Positions 17,180-24,396 of a stretch of 64,000 nucleotides of DNA are shown one piece after another. Under the pieces are notes generated by a model. The model was not told where the DNA came from, did no database searches, and worked only from the letters and a program-made list of their open reading frames with translations. The DNA is from Celeribacter baekdonensis (GTDB lineage: Bacteria; Pseudomonadota; Alphaproteobacteria; Rhodobacterales; Rhodobacteraceae). The stretch lies in the NCBI RefSeq assembly GCF_900102315.1, contig NZ_FNBL01000011.1, forward strand, positions 62,001 to 126,000, in the 5' to 3' direction. A program made the translations under genes and the position numbers. Position 1 is the first letter of the stretch; the number at the start of each line of letters is the position of its first letter.

Positions 17180-17400
17180 GTTAAATTGACCAAGGCTTTC
17201 TGTCAACAGGTAAGACATGGAACAGGCGCGCCGAAACTGTGCCCTGTGATTTTAGATTAAAGTATTGAAGTAAAACGCTAAATAATTTATTTATTCTCCG
17301 CATCTGGCTTTATTTTTAGGGCTATAGGTCCTATCTTTCGGGCGTTACTGCCGATAAAGGGCCCATATCCGATCCGATTCATCCGGTGTTTGACATCGCA

Positions 17401-17418
17401 ATAAATTTTAAACATAAA
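17401..17418 (+). promoter_or_regulatory. AT-rich operator-like motif, copy B
   Basis: ATAAATTTTAAACATAAA, 90 bp upstream of the thioesterase start at 17508 and 16/18 identical in the same orientation to the copy at 17162-17179. Confidence 0.5.
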
Positions 17419-17507
17419 CAATAACAGAGGGCGCAGATTTGGCGGGCCGCCCATCTTTATACATACGGCGCATGCCCATTGCGACCACCCGACTGAAAGG
17501 AATTCCT

Positions 17508-17927
17508 ATGCCCTTTATGATTTCAAAGCCGATGCGTTTTGGTGATTGTGACCTCACCGGCATCGCCTATCATCCGGCCTATCTGTCCATGTTGGTCGAT
17601 GTGAATGAGGCCATGTTCGCCTCTTTCGGGGTGACATGGAAAGAGCTGATGTTCGAACGCCACTTGGGTCTGCCCAGCGTCAAAATGACCATCGAATTTA
17701 AGAAACCCGCAGTGTACGGGGATGTGCTCGATTTCAATGTGCATGTGCGCAAAATCGGCAAATCCTCTCTCGATTTATACACGGTGGTGAAGGTCGGAGA
17801 GGACGTGATTTGGACCATCGAGCAACTTATTGTCATGACCTCGACCAAGGACCACAAATCCCATCCCTGGCCCGATGATTGCCGCGCCGGGTTGGAGAGA
17901 TATCTTCACCCCGAACTGGCGGCGTAA
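17508..17927 (+). CDS. Acyl-CoA thioesterase, 4HBT family
   Basis: 139 aa from the ATG at 17508, which has AAAGGAA just upstream; a longer in-frame version lacks a good site. The 4HBT motif MRFGDCDLTGIAYHPAYLSM lies at residues 9-28, with the active-site aspartate, followed by a strand MTIEFKKPAVYGD. It is a single gene facing the AraC regulator across a long hairpin and is divergent from the monooxygenase/reductase operon, with one copy of the shared promoter motif. It probably hydrolyses an aryl- or alicyclic-CoA intermediate, like the thioesterase at 13658, but the two are not closely similar outside the motif. Confidence 0.88.
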   Translation: MPFMISKPMRFGDCDLTGIAYHPAYLSMLVDVNEAMFASFGVTWKELMFERHLGLPSVKMTIEFKKPAVYGDVLDFNVHVRKIGKSSLDLYTVVKVGEDVIWTIEQLIVMTSTKDHKSHPWPDDCRAGLERYLHPELAA

Positions 17928-17933
17928 ACAACG

Positions 17934-17990
17934 GCGTTTGCCTGTGACTGCGCGCTCTGATCCGTCGGGGGCGCAGTCCGGCGGAAACGC
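17934..17990. terminator. Long hairpin between convergent genes
   Basis: GACTGCGC (17946-17953) pairs perfectly with GCGCAGTC (17971-17978), and the outer GCGTTTGCC can extend the stem with GGCGGAAACGC. It lies between the convergent thioesterase and AraC genes. T tracts are weak. Confidence 0.6.
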
Positions 17991-18003
17991 TTAAAATCGG
18001 CGC

Positions 18004-19005
18004 TCACTTCCCCCGTCGCAGCGTGTCGGAGGGCAGTTCGCCATATCGTTTGCGGTAGCTGTCCGCAAAGCGCCCGAGATTTGTGAATCCCCATTTCAGT
18101 GCGATTGAGGTCACCGAGGCTTCGGGTCCGGCGGCGATACAGTCGTTGCGTACGCCTTCAAGCCGGATGGTTTTGAGATAGGCCATCGGTGTCGTACCTC
18201 GAAACCGTTTAAAGCCATCAAACAGAGTCCGTACACTCACAGAGGCCGCTGCCGCAATTTCAATCACAGAGATCGGGTCCTCAATATGTGTGCGAATGAA
18301 CTCCTCAGCCAAGCGCACATGGCGTGGAACCGCCTGCGCGCCGCGCGTTTCGAGACGTTCGGAATGGCTATGGCGAAAACTGGTCAGAACCGCCGTCATC
18401 AACGTATTTTCAAGATGTTTCGACCCAAGATCTGAGCGAAAAAAACTTTCTGCCTGTCCGGCCTCGCTGGCGGTGAATTCAATCAGGCGGCGATAGCTTG
18501 AGGTGCTGGTCGCTGTCGGATCTGGGACAAACTCAATCGGGCTGCGCAGGTCATCATTGAGCATCAAACGCAAATGTTGCTCAAGGGCAGCGCGTTCAAT
18601 TTTGAGCACCAATTGCCCGCAATTGTTGATCCATTTCATCTTGAGCCGCGTGGTGGCGGAACTGACGACATCGGTTCCCGTGGTGGCTCGTACGTCGTGT
18701 ACGCCGATCTGCATCGCACATTGGCCTTGGTCGGTGGAGTGGATCATAAACCAGTCGCCCGGCTCGCCCGCATCAATCTCCACATCCGCGCCATATCGAA
18801 CATAGCTGAGGGCCACACTGCCCATGGAGGCAAAACTTTGTCGAAAGGACAGGTCCCGCCCGCGCCCTGAGAAATCGATTCTATGGGGGCAAAACACTTC
18901 GGTGACCTGTGCATGGGCCTCATCTATATCGTCCGTTTCAAGCAGCATGTGCCGAGCGATCGGAATAGCGGCCGTGCTGTCATCAGAAATGTGATTTTTT
19001 CGCAT
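18004..19005 (-). CDS. AraC-family transcriptional regulator
   Basis: 333 aa. The C-terminal two-helix AraC DNA-binding domain spans about residues 230-330: HVRLAEEFIRTHIEDPISVI, then VSVRTLFDGFKRFRGTTPMA and the second motif VTSIALKWGFTNLGRFADSY with KRYGELPSD. The N-terminal 200 residues resemble the AraC_binding_2 domain of regulators of aromatic and amine catabolism. It is divergent from the cupin/SnoaL/monooxygenase operon starting at 19231, the natural target. The shared region contains a 9-bp inverted repeat (19122-19156) and a copy of the AT-rich motif (19062-19073). The ligand is probably the pathway substrate, which is unknown. Confidence 0.92.
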   Translation of the reverse strand: MRKNHISDDSTAAIPIARHMLLETDDIDEAHAQVTEVFCPHRIDFSGRGRDLSFRQSFASMGSVALSYVRYGADVEIDAGEPGDWFMIHSTDQGQCAMQIGVHDVRATTGTDVVSSATTRLKMKWINNCGQLVLKIERAALEQHLRLMLNDDLRSPIEFVPDPTATSTSSYRRLIEFTASEAGQAESFFRSDLGSKHLENTLMTAVLTSFRHSHSERLETRGAQAVPRHVRLAEEFIRTHIEDPISVIEIAAAASVSVRTLFDGFKRFRGTTPMAYLKTIRLEGVRNDCIAAGPEASVTSIALKWGFTNLGRFADSYRKRYGELPSDTLRRGK

Positions 19006-19061
19006 GATCTGAACAATCCCTGCAGAAAACGGATATCCGCGTCGGCTGATTCATTTCAACC

Positions 19062-19073
19062 TTAAAACATAAA
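19062..19073 (+). promoter_or_regulatory. AT-rich motif copy in AraC/cupin divergent region
   Basis: TTAAAACATAAA differs at one position from TTTAAACATAAA at 17407-17418. It lies 57 bp upstream of the AraC start. Confidence 0.35.
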
Positions 19074-19121
19074 GGCACTCGAACGCACATTCCGTCAAGG
19101 GGCTTAAGTGATCCTCTCTTT

Positions 19122-19156
19122 CGCCAGAAACCGTGTCAAACAGGGGCTTTCTGGCG
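19122..19156. promoter_or_regulatory. 9-bp inverted repeat upstream of the cupin-monooxygenase operon
   Basis: CGCCAGAAA (19122-19130) and TTTCTGGCG (19148-19156) are perfect inverted repeats with a 17-bp spacer, ending 74 bp before the cupin start. It could be a regulator site or an RNA hairpin in the 5' leader. Confidence 0.4.
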
Positions 19157-19230
19157 CAGAACCCTACAGAGATCACATCCCTAAGACCGTGTGTTTTGGA
19201 CCTAAAAACACGCAACAGTGGAGAAAGATC

Positions 19231-19659
19231 ATGGACTTCAGCAAAGGTATCACCCCTTCGGGCGAGAGCTTTAAAAACCAAAAATGGACCATTTTGGGCG
19301 AGCCTTATTTGCCGCTGCATGTGTCGGACAGCTCGATGCTTATGCATGCGGAATTCAACGTCGACAGTTTCGTGCCCACCCATGTTCACGATACGCAGGA
19401 TGAAATTTTGCACATTCTCGAAGGTGAGATGGAGTTCGAAACCGAAGGTAAGGTGATCAAAGCCGGGGTTGGCGACACGGTGACTTTGCCGATGGGTATC
19501 CCGCATTCCCTACACAACCGCTCCGGCGCGTTGGCGCGGGCGTTGGTTGTCGTCTCCCCGGTCGCACGGATGTACGATTACATGGTCGCCATTGATGGCA
19601 TGAGTGATCCGGCCGAAGTCGTCCGCCTTGGCGCAGAGCATGAAATTCGGTTTGTCTGA
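19231..19659 (+). CDS. Cupin-domain protein, first gene of monooxygenase operon
   Basis: 142 aa from the ATG at 19231, with GGAGA 7-8 bp upstream. One cupin barrel: motif 1 is PTHVHDTQDEILHILEGEME (HxH...E) and motif 2 is MGIPHSLHN with the third histidine. The metal site is complete, so a small dioxygenase, isomerase or sensor function is possible. It heads the operon divergent from the AraC regulator and is separated by 153 bp, containing a hairpin, from the SnoaL-like gene. Its role in the pathway is not known. Confidence 0.85.
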   Translation: MDFSKGITPSGESFKNQKWTILGEPYLPLHVSDSSMLMHAEFNVDSFVPTHVHDTQDEILHILEGEMEFETEGKVIKAGVGDTVTLPMGIPHSLHNRSGALARALVVVSPVARMYDYMVAIDGMSDPAEVVRLGAEHEIRFV

Positions 19660-19740
19660 CCTGTGCGAACTCAGATAGACGGCCACGCGCGCCTCTGCTG
19701 AGACGAGCGTCCCCGCATCTACATCAAAATCAAAATCGGG

Positions 19741-19759
19741 CCCCGAAGCCATTTCGGGG
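19741..19759 (+). terminator. Intercistronic hairpin (possible attenuator)
   Basis: CCCCGAA-GCCAT-TTCGGGG, a perfect 7-bp stem between the cupin and SnoaL-like genes without a T tract. It more likely stabilises or processes the mRNA than terminates it. Confidence 0.4.
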
Positions 19760-19812
19760 ATCAATCCGACGTGTCTCAACAGACCTCAAACACACAACAG
19801 GGAACATTAAAA

Positions 19813-20229
19813 ATGACTGTAAAATCTGTCATCGAAGCCTTTTGGCAAGGGCATAGCACTCAGGACATCGACGCCCTGAAAAACATCATGTCCGAAGACG
19901 TGACATGGACCGTGGTTGGCAAAACCTGCCCGATCGCAAAGACCTATTCTGGTTGGGACGGGTTCTTTGGCGAACTCCTCGGTGGCTTGGGCGAAGCCTT
20001 CAAACCCGGCACGCTGAACATGATCGTAAAAGGTCTTTATGCCGACGAGGACGCCGGCGTGGGCTTTTTGCATCTGGCTGAAACGGCGACCTTGCACAAT
20101 GGTCAGATCCTCGACGTTGAATTGGTCGATGTGTTCACCGTGCGCGACGGCAAGATTGTCGATGTGCGCGAAATCATGGACCTTGCCGCCGTCAACGGTG
20201 CCTTTGGCTTTGCGGAGGTGTCGGCATGA
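19813..20229 (+). CDS. SnoaL-like/NTF2-fold protein
   Basis: 138 aa. The pattern VIEAFWQGHSTQDIDALKNI followed by MSEDVTWTVVG and the C-terminal strands VELVDVFTVRDGKIVDVREI is the NTF2-like/SnoaL fold, used by cofactor-free cyclases, isomerases, hydrolases and some cofactor-independent oxygenases. It overlaps the start of the flavin monooxygenase by 4 bp, so the two are translationally coupled. Small proteins of uncertain function accompany the related monooxygenases in indole and indole-acetate clusters. Here it may act on the immediate oxygenation product. No catalytic assignment can be made from sequence. Confidence 0.82.
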   Translation: MTVKSVIEAFWQGHSTQDIDALKNIMSEDVTWTVVGKTCPIAKTYSGWDGFFGELLGGLGEAFKPGTLNMIVKGLYADEDAGVGFLHLAETATLHNGQILDVELVDVFTVRDGKIVDVREIMDLAAVNGAFGFAEVSA

Positions 20230-21413
20230 GCGCGTATAAAAAAGACATCACCCAAGAGATCATCGCCAAAGTTCACGCCATCGGCCCGATCCTGCGCGAC
20301 AATGCCGTCGAAACTGACAAAGGCCGTCGCGTCACCCAGGCCTCCCTTGATGCGCTCGAAACCACCGGCGTTTTTGGGATCAACTCGCTGGCGCAAAATG
20401 GCGGCTTTGAGGGCGGAGCCCGTATGCTGTTGGATGTCACCAGCACCATCGGCATGTATTGCCCAAGTTCCGCCTGGATTTCCGTGATTTCAAGCGTGTC
20501 TGCCCAGCTTGCCATGCGCTTCCCGGACACGGCGTGGAACCGCGTTTATGCGGGTGGAAAACCCGTCCGCATGGCCTCCGTGATCGTCAATTCCGGCAAC
20601 ACAGCCCGACGCGAGGGCGAAGGCTACCGGATCAACGGCGAATGGCCGTGGGGCTCCAACATCCTCAATTCTGAATGGGCCATCGGCGCATTGGATGTGT
20701 ATGAGGCTGAAGGCGCGGACCCAACGCCGGGCTATGTCCTGTTGCACAAGGACAGTTTCACGATCAAGGACACATGGTACAGCATCGGGATGCGTGGCAC
20801 CGGCAGCAACAATTTCATTGCCAAAGATATCTTGGTTCCAGCGGATCAAATCGCATCAGTAGGCACGATTCTTGGTCCAGAGTTTGAGATGTCGGGTGAG
20901 GCGCATTTCCTTCAGCGGTTGACGCCGGTTTCAATGTTCCCGACCGTGATCATTTCGGGCCCGCTTGGGGGGGCAAAGGCGGCCTTGGACTATGTGATTG
21001 CGGCGGCGGGCAAACGCCCCATCACCTACTCCAAATACCACCCGCAAAACACCTCTGGGGCTTTTGTTCAATCCATCGGGGCGGCCAAAGCCAAAATTGA
21101 CACGGCGGAAATGAGCCTTCAGGCCGCAGCCGATTTGATTGATGCGGCGGCCCTTGGCACCGAACCTTTGTCGATGGCGGATCGTGCCCGTGTGCGCAAT
21201 TACGGCGCACATGCCACGGCCAATCTGTGTGAGGTGATGAACGATCTCGCCACTTTGCATGGCACCGCGACCTTTGCCGAATTCAGCCCTCTGGGTCGAC
21301 TGTGGCGCGATGTGAACACCGGCGCGCGCCATGCCATTGCGGCCAGCCCGCTGTGCTATGAGATCGGCGGCGCGAGTCTTCTTGGCGTCTCCCCTCCGAC
21401 TCCGCTCGTCTGA
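20226..21413 (+). CDS. Acyl-CoA-dehydrogenase-fold flavin monooxygenase, IacA/Iif-type
   Basis: 395 aa. The acyl-CoA dehydrogenase/HpaB-like fold is recognisable: an N-terminal helical domain, NSEWAIGALDVYEA and WYSIGMRGTGSNNFIAKDIL strands, and a C-terminal RLWRDVNTGARHAI...PLCYEIGGASLLG helix region that ends naturally at TPLV. Relatives are the oxygenase components of two-component flavin systems, including indole-3-acetate monooxygenase IacA and the indole oxygenases of Iif/Ind clusters, rather than true dehydrogenases. The flavin reductase they require is encoded at 22863 in the same operon. The indolic substrate is inferred from this pairing and the neighbouring isatin/anthranilate-type genes. 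Confidence 0.85.
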   Translation: MSAYKKDITQEIIAKVHAIGPILRDNAVETDKGRRVTQASLDALETTGVFGINSLAQNGGFEGGARMLLDVTSTIGMYCPSSAWISVISSVSAQLAMRFPDTAWNRVYAGGKPVRMASVIVNSGNTARREGEGYRINGEWPWGSNILNSEWAIGALDVYEAEGADPTPGYVLLHKDSFTIKDTWYSIGMRGTGSNNFIAKDILVPADQIASVGTILGPEFEMSGEAHFLQRLTPVSMFPTVIISGPLGGAKAALDYVIAAAGKRPITYSKYHPQNTSGAFVQSIGAAKAKIDTAEMSLQAAADLIDAAALGTEPLSMADRARVRNYGAHATANLCEVMNDLATLHGTATFAEFSPLGRLWRDVNTGARHAIAASPLCYEIGGASLLGVSPPTPLV

Positions 21414-21423
21414 GGGCGGTTCC

Positions 21424-22851
21424 GTGTCTGATCCATTTGACCTTCACATGCAGGGCGGCGGGGCCGCCCTGCCACAAAAAGACGTGTCGCGTGCCGGGGC
21501 CAAAGGCACCACATGCGGCGGCGTCGAATGGTATTACGGCATCCGCTATGGGCGCTTGTCCAAACCGGACACACCCCGATCCCGCGTTGCGCCTGCAACA
21601 GGGCAGGTGCGCGTGCGTCATCTGACCGAGGTTCCGGTGTTTCCACAACTCCCCAGCCGCCTTGAGGCCCTCATGGGGCCGGGCATTGGCGAAAACCCGC
21701 AGTCGGATGAGGCGTTTTATCTCAACGTCTGGACCCCAAAAGGCGGCACTGACCTTCCGGTGATGGTGTTCCTGCATGGCGGCGCTTGGGTCAGTGGTGG
21801 CGGCGCGGCACGGTGGTATCGTGGCGCGGCTTTGGCGGCGGAGGGCATGGTGGTGGTGACGTTGAACTACCGGATTGGGCCCAATGGGCATCTCGAAGAG
21901 GATGCGCCTTACGCGGATCAAGACCCCACCGATCACCGCCCGATGGAGGACATTCTCACTGCATTGCAGTGGGTCAAAGACCATATTTGCGATTTTGGCG
22001 GCGATGCCAATCGGATCACTCTGGCCGGACAATCGGCGGGGGCATGGTATGCTTGGGCCTTGGCCGGGTGGTCAAAAGCCAGGGGCTTGTTTGATCAGCT
22101 CGCGCTTTTGAGCATTCCACAGATCAGCCCTTGGAGTGCGACGCACCGCAGCACCTTCACCCGCGACGCCGTTGCGCGCTGTAAGGAGATGCAGTGCCAA
22201 GGTGAACCGCAAGAGACGACTTTGTTGCGCGCAGGTGCCGAGGTGTTGTCGCGTCACACGTCGCCTCTTGGGGCGATGGCACCGATGTATTTGCCGGTTT
22301 GGCCCGTTGCGGCGGCGGAGACGCCTCTGCATGTCGCGGCGCTGTATGTGCGGGTGACAGACCATGAGATGTCCGTCTTTTTGCCCCAGCTTGCAGCGGG
22401 ATCAAAGCAGGATGTCGCACGCCTTTCGGCTCTGCGCGCCCAGTCCGATCCGCCAAATCTGTCGCACGCCTGTCCAAAGGGCTGGTCAGAGGACTGGTCA
22501 GAGGACTGGGCCGAAACCGTCGCCCGCGCCTCGTGGTTGAGCTTTGGTGCCTTTGCAGAGGCCATTGCCAAGGCGGCGGAGGAGTGTGGTCGCAAAGTGA
22601 TCCGACGACAGTTCGCAGCACGGAGCGACCTGCCCGGCGTCGGGGCGGCACATTGTTTCGATCTGCCATTCCAATTTGGAAACCCCGTAGATTGGCATGA
22701 CGCGCCGATGCTCGACGGCTGGTCCACTGAGGCCTTCGAGGCCCTCAGCCAAGAGATGCGCGCGGACTTGGCCGCCTTTGTTTTGAATGATCCTCAGCCG
22801 TTGAAACGCCGCCTTGGGATGCCGCTCCCGACCGAATGCCACATCCTTTGA
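21424..22851 (+). CDS. Type B carboxylesterase
   Basis: 475 aa from a GTG at 21424 preceded by GAGGG; the frame is open further upstream but overlaps the monooxygenase gene. The oxyanion-hole segment FLHGGAWVSGGG and the nucleophile elbow AGQSAGAWYAW with S204 identify an alpha/beta-hydrolase of the carboxylesterase B family. The first 40 residues are poorly conserved and show no signal peptide, so a cytoplasmic location is likely. It could release the acid from an ester or amide form of the growth substrate before oxygenation. It lies 10 bp after the monooxygenase stop and 11 bp before the flavin reductase. Confidence 0.87.
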   Translation: MSDPFDLHMQGGGAALPQKDVSRAGAKGTTCGGVEWYYGIRYGRLSKPDTPRSRVAPATGQVRVRHLTEVPVFPQLPSRLEALMGPGIGENPQSDEAFYLNVWTPKGGTDLPVMVFLHGGAWVSGGGAARWYRGAALAAEGMVVVTLNYRIGPNGHLEEDAPYADQDPTDHRPMEDILTALQWVKDHICDFGGDANRITLAGQSAGAWYAWALAGWSKARGLFDQLALLSIPQISPWSATHRSTFTRDAVARCKEMQCQGEPQETTLLRAGAEVLSRHTSPLGAMAPMYLPVWPVAAAETPLHVAALYVRVTDHEMSVFLPQLAAGSKQDVARLSALRAQSDPPNLSHACPKGWSEDWSEDWAETVARASWLSFGAFAEAIAKAAEECGRKVIRRQFAARSDLPGVGAAHCFDLPFQFGNPVDWHDAPMLDGWSTEAFEALSQEMRADLAAFVLNDPQPLKRRLGMPLPTECHIL

Positions 22852-22862
22852 GAGGAGTTCAG

Positions 22863-23399
22863 ATGACTGACATTTCAGATATGGCCGAGGCCTTTCGCAC
22901 CGCCTTTCGCAATCATCCGGCAGGGGTCGCGATTTTGACGGCGATGACACAGACGGGGCCCGTTGCGATGACGGTCAGTTCCCTGATTTCCGTCAGTGCC
23001 GTGCCGCCGGTGATTGCCTTTTCGCTGTCCAATCAGTCCGGCACCGCTGCCGCTCTTTTGACGGCACAGACCGTGGTGATCCATTTCCCACGCTACGAGG
23101 ATCTTGATCTGGCCAGTCTCTGCGCCAGGCCGGGAGAAGCCCGTTTTGGCGCAGACAGCGATTGGGAAACTCTGCCGACGGGGGAGCCACGCTATCGCCA
23201 AATTGGCACATGGTTTCGGGGCGAAATCCAAACGCGCCTGCCGCTTGAGGCGGCGACGCTTGTGACGGCACAGCTGCTTGAAGGTGTCTGTGCCGGCGCG
23301 ACGACATCCCAAGGCTCCCAAACGCTGGTTTATCTGGATCGGCGTTGGCGAGGCCTTGGGCAAGAAGACCGCAGGAACGGTCCATCACTCACCTCATAA
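22863..23399 (+). CDS. Flavin reductase, two-component monooxygenase partner
   Basis: 178 aa from the ATG at 22863, chosen for GAGGAG 6 bp upstream. It has the flavin_reductase (DIM6/NTAB) pattern: FRTAFRNHPAGVAILTAM, MTVSSLISVSAVPPVIAFSL and the C-terminal LVYLDRRWRGLG. Such proteins use NAD(P)H to make free FMNH2 or FADH2 for an oxygenase, here most likely the gene product at 20226 and perhaps the LLM monooxygenase at 10460. This matches the oxygenase-plus-reductase arrangement of IacA/IacG and Iif systems. Confidence 0.9.
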   Translation: MTDISDMAEAFRTAFRNHPAGVAILTAMTQTGPVAMTVSSLISVSAVPPVIAFSLSNQSGTAAALLTAQTVVIHFPRYEDLDLASLCARPGEARFGADSDWETLPTGEPRYRQIGTWFRGEIQTRLPLEAATLVTAQLLEGVCAGATTSQGSQTLVYLDRRWRGLGQEDRRNGPSLTS

Positions 23400-23419
23400 G
23401 CTGGCATCAAAAAGCCAGC
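23400..23419 (+). terminator. Short intercistronic hairpin
   Basis: GCTGGC-ATCAAAAA-GCCAGC directly after the flavin reductase stop codon; a 6-bp stem without a T tract, possibly a weak attenuator. Confidence 0.35.
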
Positions 23420-23451
23420 ATAGTTCAACATCTGACCAATAGGGATCTCTC

Positions 23452-24321
23452 ATGAAACACTTCGCACACAGCCTCGTTCTTGGGGCACTCACAACCTGCG
23501 CCGCTTTGCCAGCATTGGCCGTTGACGTCGCGCCGGGCGATTACGCCATTCTGCCGTCTGGCACCACTGTCGGCCTGCTTTACCTCCAGCATTCCCGAGC
23601 GACGGAGTTGAACTTTGGCGGGGTTGATGTGCCCGCCTCTGAGGTCACCGCCAATGTCGCGGTTTTGCGGGGGTTGCACTACACTCAGATCGGCAATGAG
23701 CCGGTTTTGTTTCAAATGGTTTTGCCGATGGGTGGTTTTGAAACGGCTCAGATCGGCGGGGCGGCACAACCCACCTCCGAAGGCCTTGGAGACCTGACAT
23801 TCGGGGCCAGTTATTGGCCCGTCAAACCCTCCAACCCGGAAACCGGAACGACGGTTGGTGTCACGGCATTTTTGACCGCTCCAAGCGGGTCTTATGAGTT
23901 TGGCGAAGTCTCTTTGGGCGGCGGGACATGGGTGTTCACCCCACAAGTCGCGCTCATTCAGGGACTGGGCAATGGTGTCTATCTTGATGCCATCGCAGAC
24001 GTCGCCTTGAGCATGGATCATACCGAAAGCGGCGTGGAGGTGTCGCGCGATCCCGCCTCTCAGGTGCAGGTCGCCTTTCGCAAACAATTTGGCCAAACCA
24101 AATCGCTCTCTGTCGGCTATTCCGGCCAATTTGGCGGCGATATCAATTATGACGGTGTCTATTCGGGCCTTAAAACGCGCCGCGATCAGGTCCGCGTTTA
24201 TGCCAACAGCTTTTTAAGCCCGACCGTTCAAGTGCAGGGCATGTTGGCCAAGGACCTCAATGTGGAAGACGGGTTCAAAAACGACGTTGTCGCGGAAATC
24301 CGCTTTCTCAAACTGTTCTGA
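23452..24321 (+). CDS. Outer-membrane channel-like protein, Phenol_MetA_deg family
   Basis: 289 aa with a clear signal peptide (MKHFAHSLVLGALTTC...ALPALA, cleavage about residue 23). The mature part alternates short beta-strands, for example YAILPSGTTVGLLYLQHS and LGDLTFGASYWPV, and ends in an aromatic terminal strand (VVAEIRFLKLF), as expected of an outer-membrane beta-barrel. It resembles the MetA-pathway phenol degradation family (COG4313), which accompanies aromatic catabolic genes and is thought to help hydrophobic substrates cross the outer membrane. No inner-membrane transporter is encoded in this operon. Confidence 0.85.
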   Translation: MKHFAHSLVLGALTTCAALPALAVDVAPGDYAILPSGTTVGLLYLQHSRATELNFGGVDVPASEVTANVAVLRGLHYTQIGNEPVLFQMVLPMGGFETAQIGGAAQPTSEGLGDLTFGASYWPVKPSNPETGTTVGVTAFLTAPSGSYEFGEVSLGGGTWVFTPQVALIQGLGNGVYLDAIADVALSMDHTESGVEVSRDPASQVQVAFRKQFGQTKSLSVGYSGQFGGDINYDGVYSGLKTRRDQVRVYANSFLSPTVQVQGMLAKDLNVEDGFKNDVVAEIRFLKLF

Positions 24322-24331
24322 TCGGACCAAC

Positions 24332-24355
24332 GGCGCGCGGGCGTTGCCGCGCGCC
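24332..24355 (+). terminator. Strong GC hairpin between channel and CoA-ligase genes
   Basis: GGCGCGCGG-GCGTTG-CCGCGCGCC, a perfect 9-bp GC stem; a TTTT follows 8 bp later. It may act as a partial terminator lowering ligase transcription. Confidence 0.5.
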
Positions 24356-24396
24356 ACTGACGCGTTTTGCCGCCCTTACCCCAATGGAGACCAAGA

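Larger units (their letters stand above)
17118..17507. other. 390-bp divergent AT-rich control region
   Basis: Non-coding stretch between the leftward monooxygenase/reductase operon and the rightward thioesterase gene at 17508. It contains two copies of an 18-bp AT-rich motif near its two ends, one per divergent promoter, and otherwise no recognisable gene. Confidence 0.6.

Noticed and set aside
20226-21413. Calling this gene a true acyl-CoA dehydrogenase
   Set aside because: Its pairing with a flavin reductase and resemblance to IacA/HpaB-type proteins favour a flavin monooxygenase, although the fold is shared.
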